Below, piece by piece: positions 12,501 to 20,225 of a DNA stretch of 64,000 nucleotides (position 1 is its first letter; every line of letters begins with the position of its first letter). The stretch covers positions 1 to 64,000 of the forward strand of contig JASANE010027982.1 of NCBI GenBank assembly GCA_030248225.1, written 5' to 3'. The stretch comes from Trileptium ribeirensis (lineage: Eukaryota; Nematoda; Enoplea; Enoplida; Thoracostomopsidae). The position numbers were made by a program, and so were the translations under genes. The notes below the pieces were generated by a model, which searched no databases, had not been told where the DNA came from, and saw only the letters and a program-made list of their open reading frames with translations.

Positions 12501-13431
12501 AGATCCGAAGTCACATGGGTAGTCGTATCCCCACAGGGAATAGAGGCGTATGGCGGTGGGGGGAGGCGCCGTATGTTCGGCGCCGAGGGCATTCCCGGGG
12601 GTAGGGTGGGTGACCTGTCATGGCGTAACCGGGCCGTAGAGGCGTGAGGCACTCGGACCCTTTGGGGGTGGTGATTCCTATGCCTTGTGAGCATGTTTGG
12701 CCCTACTTAGGTATCCTTGAAAAACTATAAAAATACATAGGAGTAATGAAGACACCCTATTATCGACAGTGTGCCTGACACTAACGTCGTTATATCTCAG
12801 TGTTTAGCGAACTTAACTCTAAAGGCGCATTCACATGCTCAAAGTTTTTGTTCAAATTCTGATCAAAATTTGAGCTCTAATTTTGATCAAAATTTGAAAT
12901 TGCCTTTTTTGCATTTTTGGTAAGTTTAATAAACGGGTGAACACTGTTCAAACTTTTTTCAGGGATATGCCTTTAGCCAATCATCGTCGATATGTGTTAC
13001 CTTAAAATGTTTGAGATCAAATTGTGATCTCAAATTTCGAAACATCACATATACCTGTAAATATCACCTTCAGATTTTGACCAAATTTTGAGGTCAAATT
13101 TTGAGCTCAAAATATGAGCAATAAGTTCGAGCGTGTGAATACGCCTTAACGAAGACAGCTCTGCTTCGAGGCGTCGCGCCCGCAATGGTTTGTTCAACGC
13201 TACTCGAAATACAAGGCAAATCATGAACTAAAATATTAATTAAACGTTAGTGATTTCAGTTTCTACAAAAGATGCACTTACGTTAAAGCTTGGCATATTC
13301 GCAGACCGCCAGTGTGGGCTCACGCCAGCGGAAATGATAAAACCCAACGCAATAATAGTAGCTATTAGAGTAAGTAAATGCAAAGTAAGACGTAGGGCTT
13401 TAAATGGGCCCATTTTAGGCATTACTTTCAT
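3348..13431 (-). CDS. Claudin/PMP22-like tetraspan membrane protein gene, four exons
   Basis: Four minus-strand exons (13431-13282, 9350-9188, 4986-4828, 3514-3348) join with consistent phases 0, 1 and 1 at GT/AG junctions to give about 212 residues. Exon 1 gives the cytosolic N-terminus, TM1 (LTLIATIIALGFIISAGV) and SPHWRSA. Exon 2 carries RYHGLWEHC and, eleven residues on, a second Cys. Together these form the W-GLW-C-C signature of the claudin/PMP22/Clc-like superfamily, whose members form or modulate cell junctions in the plasma membrane. Exon 3 holds TM2 and the start of TM3; exon 4 completes TM3 and adds a hydrophilic tail to a TAG. No fourth membrane segment is seen, so either a further 3' exon is missing (a GT inside exon 4, such as TTTTG|GTATCA, could be used) or the protein is shortened. 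The introns, 1.3-4.2 kb, are filled with MITEs and a SINE. The class is fairly sure; the ortholog is not. Confidence 0.75.
4828..4986 (-). CDS. Claudin-like exon 3 (TM2 and start of TM3)
   Basis: The acceptor is TTTTTAG|AT and the donor GCAA|GTAAGT; 159 bp, phase 1 in and phase 1 out. It encodes DWEMKTIILLGVSTFCGLVG... (TM2), a short Cys-containing turn, and FRILCLLWAMAHLIA (start of TM3). The alternative frame of this exon gives no membrane segment and does not match the flanking phases. Confidence 0.75.
5052..5532. mobile_element. MITE family A, copy 1 (TTA duplication)
   Basis: A 481-bp non-coding element. The left end is TGCGCGAGTAAACTTAAGG...CCATCCTATTTTG-like and the right end is its inverted match (ACAAAACAGGATGG...CACTCA). 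TTA flanks both ends (5049-5051, 5533-5535). It lies between claudin exons 2 and 3. Related copies are at 27466-27944 and 59982-60441, with decayed ones near 18560, 33366 and 43180. Confidence 0.85.
5600..6090 (-). mobile_element. tRNA-derived SINE
   Basis: On the minus strand the head reads as a tRNA-like RNA polymerase III promoter: A box TGGCCGAGTGGTTAGAG (6079-6063) and B box AGTTCGAATCC (6035-6025), about 40 bp apart. A body of roughly 400 bp follows. A second B-box-like segment, GGGTTCGATCT (5628-5618), near the far end suggests a composite or dimeric element, or a second SINE. The anticodon arm (CTTCA/TGAAG) has a loop of the wrong size, so this is not a working tRNA. Open frames across it are not genes. 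The 3' end is approximate. Confidence 0.75.
6305..6600. repeat. Dispersed repeat family D (GC-rich head, gcaaaa-rich tail)
   Basis: A short GC-rich block (6340-6420) is followed by a purine-rich tail of the type gcgcaaaatttagctaaaat. The same arrangement recurs at 21225-21390, 28405-28535 and 35640-35900. No coding content; the type of element is unknown. Confidence 0.5.
6693..7038. mobile_element. Short fold-back (TIR) element
   Basis: The left end CGTTATGCGCGTTGTGGGAT and the right end ATCCCACAACGCACATAACG (with minor mismatches) form inverted repeats of about 32 bp around a 280-bp AT-rich centre. No clear target duplication was found. Confidence 0.65.
7039..9187. other. Claudin-like intron, nothing recognised
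   Basis: An AT-rich intron between exons 2 and 3. No exon, RNA gene or element boundary could be supported here. Confidence 0.4.
9188..9350 (-). CDS. Claudin-like exon 2 (GLW-C-C loop)
   Basis: The acceptor is CTTGCAG|GCAAGA and the donor TTTTCG|GTAAAG; the length is 163 bp (phase 0 in, phase 1 out). It encodes RYHGLWEHC, then a second Cys eleven residues later, then a charged stretch ending ..KKINELKVIF. A donor three codons upstream (CTTAAA|GTTATT) would break the frame of the next exon. Confidence 0.75.
9785..9990 (+). mobile_element. Decayed MITE family C copy (left part)
   Basis: It begins CGGCGTTCACGTTgcaat and continues with gaaccctatgtatcc, matching the left end of the intact family C copy at 10503. 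The right end is not recognisable. Confidence 0.5.
10503..11012. mobile_element. MITE family C, intact copy (TTA duplication)
   Basis: A 510-bp element with terminal inverted repeats TGCGGCGTTCACGTTATAAT / ATTATAACGTGAACGCCGCA and TTA duplications at 10500-10502 and 11013-11015. The interior is rich in cagtgtcagacacactg-type palindromic words. Related pieces lie at 9785, 12150-12810 (inverted) and 36598. Confidence 0.85.
11690..12130 (+). repeat. Dispersed repeat family E, copy 1
   Basis: About 440 bp. Landmarks are aactcatcttcatgtgtatg, a ttgttcgacagcaaaaatgatgatg-type block and gtttt..acattacaac. They recur in the same order at 33715-34230 and, inverted, at 60640-61090. The 127-codon frame on this stretch is not shared between copies and is not treated as a gene. 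Confidence 0.6.
12150..12810 (-). mobile_element. Decayed inverted MITE family C copy with a GC-rich insert
   Basis: Segments at 12165-12400 and 12740-12785 match the interior of the 10503 element in reverse (for example cgacacacccgaagctact and ccaatttcgcgcgaatt). Between them, 12490-12720 is a strikingly GC-rich block that contains gaggcgccg / cggcgcc inverted words and has no match in the intact copy. Confidence 0.5.
12823..13146. mobile_element. MITE family B, copy 2 (TAA duplication)
   Basis: A 324-bp element with ends AGGCGCATTC...GCTCAAA / ...GAGCGTGTGAATACGCCT and flanking TAA (12820-12822, 13147-13149). Its size and inverted structure match copy 1 at 2394. Confidence 0.85.
13282..13431 (-). 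CDS. Claudin-like exon 1 (start, TM1, first loop Trp)
   Basis: Fifty codons from ATG at 13431 to the donor AAC|GTAAGT, phase 0. TM1 is followed by SPHWRSA, where the Trp corresponds to the conserved first Trp of the claudin extracellular loop. An upstream ATG is not evident. Confidence 0.75.
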
Positions 13432-13589
13432 GAGATTTTAAGATGATATACTTTCAATTAATAAATAATGGCTAAGTGACGTTCATATCATTTAGCACAA
13501 TGGCTGAAAAAAATAAACTACGTTGGTTCGTTGTTGCACAACGCACCAGACCAGATGTAAATAGGAGTGATGCCCTCCTCTACCCCAGT

Positions 13590-13765
13590 AAAATATATCC
13601 TTAAATTCAAAGGTCTTGTCTAAATTACAAATACCTTTAAAATCAAATTCTTAAATTTAAGAAAATACCCCAAGCCACAAACATCCTAAAAAATTAAGGA
13701 TATACCTCAAGCAACAAATATCTTTAAAGTTAAGAATATATCCTTAAAACCACATGCAAAAATTA
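13590..13765. repeat. Degenerate AT-rich minisatellite
   Basis: About three diverged units of 55-60 bp built on atatccttaaa..ttaagaatatac..caagcaacaaat. Just downstream, GTATATAAG at about 13785 looks like a TATA box, but no gene start can be tied to it. Confidence 0.45.
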
Positions 13766-14557
13766 ATGTTACATATTTCAAAAGTATATAAGAGCGTGTT
13801 TCTTAAATTTTTAAATCACTTTACGTTTTCTTGCGCAGAGATTACCGTTTTTCGGAGTTCGCTCAGTGTCCGCCCCACCAGAAATAACAAGGCCGAGCCC
13901 TGAAAGGGGAAACCCTTTCAAATTTTGTTTGGTAACTATAAGATACGGTATATAAGGCATGTTTTACACTATAACTAGTTTTACCTATAGCACCAGTTTC
14001 TTTGTTACACCAATGTGTTCCTCTCTGTAATCAAATCCAGAAGGTTACGTGAATCATTTCATGTTTCATAAAATATATCCTATCAATTTACCCACCAGCT
14101 ATAGGTTTTTCTAGTATGGCGTTGCTGTCGCCCGTTTGAATTAATTTGTTTAATAAAATTCTAACTGGCTCTCAATTTAGCCACCACGATATTTATGCAT
14201 TATTTTTGCTTTTGCAAGCAAAGATATTTGTATAGAACCGGATACTAAGTTATACACTTCGATCTGAAGTACAGCTCAACATTTTTCAATAAACAAATCG
14301 ATCTGTATTTTGCCTATTTTTATTTTGGCACTTAAAATTTCATTGCATCTTATCTCCTTCATTGTTTTAATAATGTTCAATATTATGTAAATTTGTATTA
14401 TTTCAAATTAATTATAGTGGACTATAGTGGATTTTATTGAAGATGCTATGGATATTGATTTTATTAAAGAGGACGAATTAAATTATTGACCTAATAAATA
14501 TTATGTTATGGATTTTTCGAAATGTACTGATTACGCTTGTTCAATGTTTGAACAGTT

Positions 14558-14905
14558 TTGGATGAGGTTAAACGTTCGAACGGGTTCGACATTATGCGAC
14601 TCAAGCACCTTGTATACAAAATGTGCATTGTCGCGTTATCTTTCAAAGTTGCTAAACAATTCTTAATGGACGGGCAAATCAAAACTGTAATTTCTGCTTT
14701 GGGACAATATATTGATAATTGCTACGCTTGTAAAGCAGATTTACCTGGTCAAGAGCGACATTTTATGGCTGGATGTTGCATTGATGAAAGATGCTATTGC
14801 CAATACGACATAAATATGATCCGCAAAATACTCAACATAACATTTACTAATGAGCTTTATGTCAACATCGAATCTATACTTAAGTATAATTATTATCGAT
14901 TGTAA
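14558..14905 (+). CDS. 115-codon open frame upstream of the polymerase fossil
   Basis: An uninterrupted plus-strand frame that begins internally in a longer open stretch and ends at TAA. It has a Cys-rich middle (DNCYACKADLPGQ, then CCIDERCYC) and a lysine/tyrosine-rich end. I do not recognise a family from it. It lies just before the C2H2 module and the DNA polymerase B remnants on the same strand, so it may be an N-terminal part of that element's protein or a neighbouring element gene. Codon use is AT-biased like the surroundings. Confidence 0.4.
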   Translation: MDEVKRSNGFDIMRLKHLVYKMCIVALSFKVAKQFLMDGQIKTVISALGQYIDNCYACKADLPGQERHFMAGCCIDERCYCQYDINMIRKILNITFTNELYVNIESILKYNYYRL

Positions 14906-14953
14906 TAACCCTTAAAAAGAATGAAATTTATCAATCAATGAACAATACTTTTC

Positions 14954-15160
14954 ATGTGTAACATTTGTCTGCAATCATTTGCGTATCATGAGCATAGAGC
15001 TCGACATCAACGATCGGTTCACCATACAACCCCGTTTACTTGTCATCTTTGCGATGGACTATTTAATCGCAAACAGTTTTCAACGTCATCTAATTAGTCA
15101 TTCTATTGGTGAACCTAGTGCTAAGTGGCAACATCAGATGGTCAATCTGTGGAAATAATC
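14954..15160 (+). pseudogene. Broken C2H2 zinc-finger module
   Basis: Frame 1 gives CNICLQSFAYHEHRARHQ, then FTCHLCDGLFNRKQF. A 1-nt shift continues as QRHLISHSIGEP. Cys-x2-Cys and His spacings are those of classical fingers. One frameshift and a stop break it. C2H2 fingers precede the polymerase domain in many Polinton-type proteins, which fits the position. Confidence 0.65.
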
Positions 15161-15584
15161 ACCTGGTATTCACCTGGTCACGGTTGTGGGGGGCCTCAAT
15201 CCTGATCACTAGTCGCCACTTTTCCCTGTTCGGTGTACTTGGTTCGATATGCGACATCGGGTATTGTTACCATTGGCGTAGCGGCACGTATCGAAAATGC
15301 TGGTGACAATCGTTGACTGTATGACTGTGGCAATATACTCAGCAACAAACTGGGCATCAAACTGTCAACACTCAACAGCGACCAGTTTTATCACTCAACA
15401 ACAGAAAGTTGAGCAGACGAGTGATGAAGCAATGAAACAGCTTCATGCGACGACGCATCACATCAATGAGGGTGAGTGATAACGACAAGCACCAGAGATT
15501 AACAACAAACAGCAACACTGCTACAATTTACGAAGGCGTTAAAAGGCTATACTCGCAGTTGCTACCCAGTACTTCTTCAGGTAG

Positions 15585-17300
15585 TTGGACATGTCAGTTG
15601 TTCTGAACCAATCTCGATCAATGCTAGAATCACTGCTGCGCAAAGAAAAGAACAGTGGAATCATGCTGTGGGTGAGCGTTCACTGTGCGCCGCAAAAACT
15701 GAATCACACGTTGCTCACAGCGCATTTCAACGGCAAAGCGCGAACGACATTATCGGCTTCTGACGTTGATGTTGAAATAAACGGCTAGTTTGACGAATTA
15801 CTCAAGAAATTAGATGCTTTCGAAGCAAGAGGATCAGAATGGGTGCTGCAGATGTTAGACACGCTGATGCCATCTGAGCATTTACACAACACTTCGCGGC
15901 ATGTTTTACAAACAGTTACCTGCATACATTCGAGACAAGAAAGCTGTCCTGAACATTCAGAGCAATAATAGCAATGTTTTGCGGAGTGAATTGGCAGCGC
16001 TTCCCACATTACTCCGCAAAGAACATGCAGAGCGTGTGAGTAATTATGAATCATTTGTTCATAAATTTATATGAGTGGAAACGAATGTTCTGTTAAACTC
16101 ACGGATATCATTACATTTGAGAAGCTCAATAACATTGATGTGAATGTTTGTGGTTTAAAATTGGATAAAATGATTTATCCTATATTTATTGTAAAGACTA
16201 ATAATCAACGATATGTGCCTCAACTGCTGTATAAAGACCATTACTGTCTTATACCCAATTTCCATCGATTATTATTTGAACAAAACAAGCATAATGGCCA
16301 AAATATTTTCTCTCCTGAATATTTACTTATTCATTGCTCACCAGAAGTGAGGTATGAACACATAAAACGGTGTCGTAACGATCAACCAATACGCGTTGAG
16401 AACCCTAATGAACATTCTACTCTACAGTTCAGTAATATGCACCGAATAGGAGCACTCTAATAAACCATAAACAACAAAGACTCTCTCCAACGGTTATCAA
16501 CGCGATACACCTTGAAATACGGGTTGGGGGAATGTTTCTACTGCTGCAACGATAAATCCAAAATTCGCGCCCCTGTTATATATATATGTTAAAACATTTT
16601 TGAGCAACGTCATCGAACATTGAACATATCGAACATCACTGAACAATATCAGTAAGACCATATGAACAACCAAAAATCAATTATAACGACCAACAACGAC
16701 AAACAATACTTCAAGTACGCTACACGATGCTATATATGGCAACTACAAATGAAGAACGAGGAAAACGCGAAAGACTCTGTCATCTCTGCGTTCCATATCA
16801 CGGAGCTGCTCATTTTAAATGCAACATTGGTTACAGACTCAGTCGCCACGTAACTCTTTTATTTTATAACATACGAAGCTACTGTGGTCACATTATAGTG
16901 CAGGAACACATTATAGTTGGTGATATGTGCAAAAAATTGTTTTAGGCATTGAATCATTTGCTAAAGGCACAGAAGACTACATGAGTTTTTCTATCAAACC
17001 TCGCTCAAAGAAACGTAGGAATGCTACAGATGATGATGATGGAGACTGGATGAGGAAGATAATTGTATATTGGGATGTGATGACAGGATTAGTTGGAAAA
17101 TACGATTTATTGAGACTATTCAACTTTTAACTTCGTCTTTAGATTCGGTTCCGAAAAATTCGAAGAAGAATTGTAACGATGGATTTCGAGTATAAGACAA
17201 AACTTTAATAAGTTGGATCTTATGCTGCCGAAGCGTTTTTACCCTTATGAATACATGGGTCATGATAAAGTTGACATTGTATTGGAGTTATTCGACTAGA
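15585..17300 (+). pseudogene. Polinton/Maverick-type DNA polymerase B fossil (N-terminal and exonuclease regions)
   Basis: Several plus-strand frames, in the correct order but separated by shifts and stops, resemble protein-primed family B polymerases of Polinton/Maverick elements. They are: a leader region (15585-15880, including FEARGSEWVL); LPAYIRDKKAVLNIQ (about 15920-15965) and ERVSNY; DIITFEKLNNIDVNV with YKDHYCLIPNFHRLL (16071-16460, the longest intact frame, 129 codons); a CHLC...GAAHFKCN module followed by YNIRSYCGHII (16760-16905), at the exonuclease I position normally written H-N-x-x-x-Y-D; EDYMSFSI (about 16973); SSLDSV (about 17135); and KRFYPYEYM (about 17230). The catalytic Asp of the exonuclease I motif is replaced by Cys. 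The palm domain (DxxSLYP, DTD) was not found downstream. The copy is dead and truncated. Confidence 0.75.
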
Positions 17301-17429
17301 CGGGCCGGGTACAATGCTAGTTTTTGTACCGGAAGGTGCTTCTGTAACAGCATTTATGTTAAAAGACGACATGGAACTCAAGATCTACAAAATTGTTAAC
17401 AATCTACAGCGTCCGCAACACTAGTAAAT

Positions 17430-17790
17430 CAATAATGGAGTGCCAATTTTACCACACATATTATAGGAGTGAAAACGGTTTGAAAAGACACATTACCACA
17501 TGATATATCGATTAAACTGTACAAATTGCTAGAACTACAGAAAATATTTATTGTAATATTTCGGATAACAGTATATCATCATTGCGACGCATGTCATTAT
17601 GGTTTGCTTACTTCCTATCATCGTAGCAGTATGTAACAAGGAACGTTTGAAATAGACCACATTAAAGATGCCTGCGATAAGACATAAATTTCCTGACTGC
17701 AAACTTAGTTTCAAACATCAGTCCAAACATTCTTGCCACCGCTGTAGCGTGAGCAATCGACCGCCAATATCTGTGGTAATCACGTCGAGC
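17430..17790 (+). pseudogene. Further C2H2-like finger remnants
   Basis: ECQFYHTYYRSENGLKRHI (17434-17495) and PDCKLSFKHQSKHSCHRC (about 17695-17750) have finger-like Cys/His spacing but are interrupted. They follow the polymerase fragment and may be the N-terminal part of a second, even more decayed copy. Confidence 0.4.
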
Positions 17791-17900
17791 GAAAATACAA
17801 TTTAAAGACTCGCCAAATTCAGCGGTTCAAGCACCTCGTCCTTGCATCATACGGCTAGCGTCAACGGATTTCCTCGAGGTATCCAAGTAACACTACAGAC

Positions 17901-18185
17901 TTGAATGACGCTAACAATCTTTGTTGCACAGCAGCAATGAACATATCCTCGAATGCTGGAAATGTACATCCAACCAGCAGCTCCATTGCTAATGATGTAC
18001 CACTGACAAATTCGACCACCACTGTAGCATCCGGTTATCCAACCGATACGATTGCTTCTATTAAACCTACAAGAAATGGCAGCTCGACAGCTCCTGCAGC
18101 CACCGCCGCAAACTTATCTGTTGTAAAGAATGCCACCATTACCCATGCGTATCTCAAAATTGCACAGTTGTCTCTTAAATGTTAA
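17901..18185 (+). CDS. Low-complexity Ser/Thr/Asn/Ala-rich open frame
   Basis: Ninety-four codons of compositionally biased sequence (SSNAG, SSSIAN, NSTTTVAS, SSTAPAATAAN), with no known domain. It may be a disordered linker belonging to the same decayed element. It is followed by two related acidic endings: YSDISDDENDAIYC then stop at about 18275-18320, and YSYISDDENYGI.. at about 18882-18966. These look like a duplicated C-terminus. Confidence 0.3.
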   Translation: MNDANNLCCTAAMNISSNAGNVHPTSSSIANDVPLTNSTTTVASGYPTDTIASIKPTRNGSSTAPAATAANLSVVKNATITHAYLKIAQLSLKC

Positions 18186-18559
18186 CGTCCAAAGCTTTGA
18201 TAATCGAAAACTTGCAAACCTACAAATACTCTGTCAATCACACTCAACGTGCCCAACACTTGCCAACTGACACTATTCCGATATATCTGACGATGAAAAC
18301 GATGCCATTTATTGTTAATAGCTGATACTACGAAGTGGAACTAATACGCGACTAATCTTAAAGTGACCGCGCTAACCATGCTATTTTGCGATTTGCAATG
18401 TCGAATCCACATCCATTGTTACGGAACAAATAGCATATTCGACTTGATTCACTGCTACCGCAGACTTAAAAGTTTTCATTCGGGTTATGACAATTGCGTA
18501 ACATTTCATAGTGTTGAACCAAGATTTGGCTCTATTCGAGAACAAATTTAATGTAATTG

Positions 18560-18800
18560 TGGCGTCATAAACGGAACGGTCACATCATTTATCAATTACT
18601 GTTCGGGAACAAGCCCTTGTTAAAATCGGACAAAATTCTGTTCGCGAACATGTTTGATATTCGCGAACAAACACTAGCGTTTTCTGACCGACAAAAAATG
18701 TTCCGTGAGGAAAATTTTTACAAAAATAGGATGTTCGGCGGAGTCATTTTAAGTGTAGTTGCGCATAAGTACAATTTGATTCAACAACTAAATCAAGCAT
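18560..18800. mobile_element. Decayed MITE family A copy
   Basis: The words gttcgcgaacatg, cgcgaacaaac and the end acaaaaataggatgttcggc..gtcatttt are those of family A. The 81-codon open frame across it is therefore not counted as a gene. Confidence 0.6.
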
Positions 18801-18967
18801 AACCAAAAGTAAACCTAGTGGTAAATGTATAAAATATTGTGAGCACAGCCGACAATCATACAGCTAAAGCACCTAATTATTCATATATATCTGATGATGA
18901 GAATTACGGTATTTGTAATCAAGATCACACAGATCAAGCAGAAGACTATAATAACGTGCAATTGTAA

Positions 18968-19831
18968 CACTGCTTATATAGTTAAAGCCGTGCATCGAAA
19001 TGCGTTAACGCACGTTAAGCTAAATTAGCTGTATTACAAATCAGTTGTAGCACAGCTAGGCGTACCTTAAGAGATTTGTACGCAGGGATATGTTATTTAA
19101 CTCGTCCAAACTCGAGCTAACGCACTCCTTTGCACTCGTCACAACTATTAGTTATACTCACACAGCGGTTGTGATGACGTCTTTGGTACATTTGTTTGAC
19201 GTACTAGTTAGACCATGTGACGGTGAATTAAGTGCTGAAGCAATAGATCCCTTGTTTGAAATCGGGTCCAAATTAAGTTGCCCGGGGTCTGGAGGGGCTC
19301 GACGGAACTGCCATGAACTGCGTAAAAATAAAAGAATCTCATCAAAAATTTATGCGTGATTCTACTTTATGTACGTACACCACAGTTGTTCTTTTATCAA
19401 AATCACGAAACGCATCAATCGCTTTCACATTTCTGCAATCGGTGTTAGCATTTTAGTGAACGTGAACAAGTGCTCTGCAATGTACAAATAACTCATGTTA
19501 ATACAAATACAAATCTCCCTTTCGCTCGGTTGTCTGCGTTCAGCAAACGACGTGTTGAATCAGAGAGCTTTGTTCGCGGTCTATGTGTGTATTGTAGTAT
19601 ACACAAAAACGATTATTAAACTGCATTTTTCTACGTATAAAGTCAGAAAAATGCGATACTGAATCGCAAAATAGCGACCGCGAAAATCACCTACATGTTG
19701 CTATATCACAAATTATTGTTCACGTGCACGAAGGAAAAACGTTTTATCTTGTACACACATTGCTTTTACGATCCTAAACTGACTTGATAAAACAAACCAA
19801 CTATATGCACCAAGAGTACTCATGCGTAAAA
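18968..19831. other. No gene recognised
   Basis: AT-rich sequence with one 89-codon open frame (19090) that lacks any recognisable domain or splice context. Confidence 0.35.
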
Positions 19832-20030
19832 CTATACCGTATCTCCCATGCCTGATATTGAATCTCCGACTTTAATTTGCTGAGCAAAATTGTGCAAATA
19901 CGTATGAACAAGGTTAATATCCACACAAGTATAGAGGTCTTGGAAGGTAGTCTTTAATCTTGGCAAAGGTATGGCTGGCGATGTCCGTTTGGGGGTAGGG
20001 CATGCCATAACCATGCTACTGAGGATTATA
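19832..20030 (-). CDS. Possible coding exon, unknown protein
   Basis: The minus-strand frame is better balanced in base composition than its surroundings and reads ..MVMACPTPKRTSPAIP, then LKTTFQDLYTCVDINLVHTY, then AQQIKVGDSISGMGDT. It lies between a possible acceptor (ATAATCCTCAG|T) and a possible donor (GATACG|GTATAG). If instead read from the ATG at 20044 it would start with a hydrophobic signal-like segment (MFQIYIILSSMVMAC). Function not recognised. Confidence 0.35.
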
Positions 20031-20121
20031 TAGATTTGAAACATATGCTTATACAGTATTTGGAATCATTGATTCATGTGCCACTATGACCTTCGATAGT
20101 GCGATGCAAGTATTGGTCATT

Positions 20122-20225
20122 TTCCACCTTCTAGCGCTTCAAGCAACTCTTCAACTAAGGTGCTCGCTCCACTGCAGGAAATAACTTCCAATGAATGTAT
20201 CCCAGTATGTACTTTGTGAACTATT
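20122..20225 (-). CDS. Possible terminal coding exon, unknown protein
   Basis: After a possible acceptor (TTTTAATAG|TT) the frame reads HKVHTGIHSLEVISC, then SGASTLVEELLEALEGGK, then TGA. Amphipathic helix-like and coding in texture, but not assigned. Its phase does not join cleanly to the 19832-20030 exon, so they may belong to different genes. Confidence 0.35.

Noticed and set aside
18557..18802. 81-codon open frame
   Set aside because: It overlaps a decayed family A MITE, recognised by gttcgcgaaca words and the aaaataggatg end.
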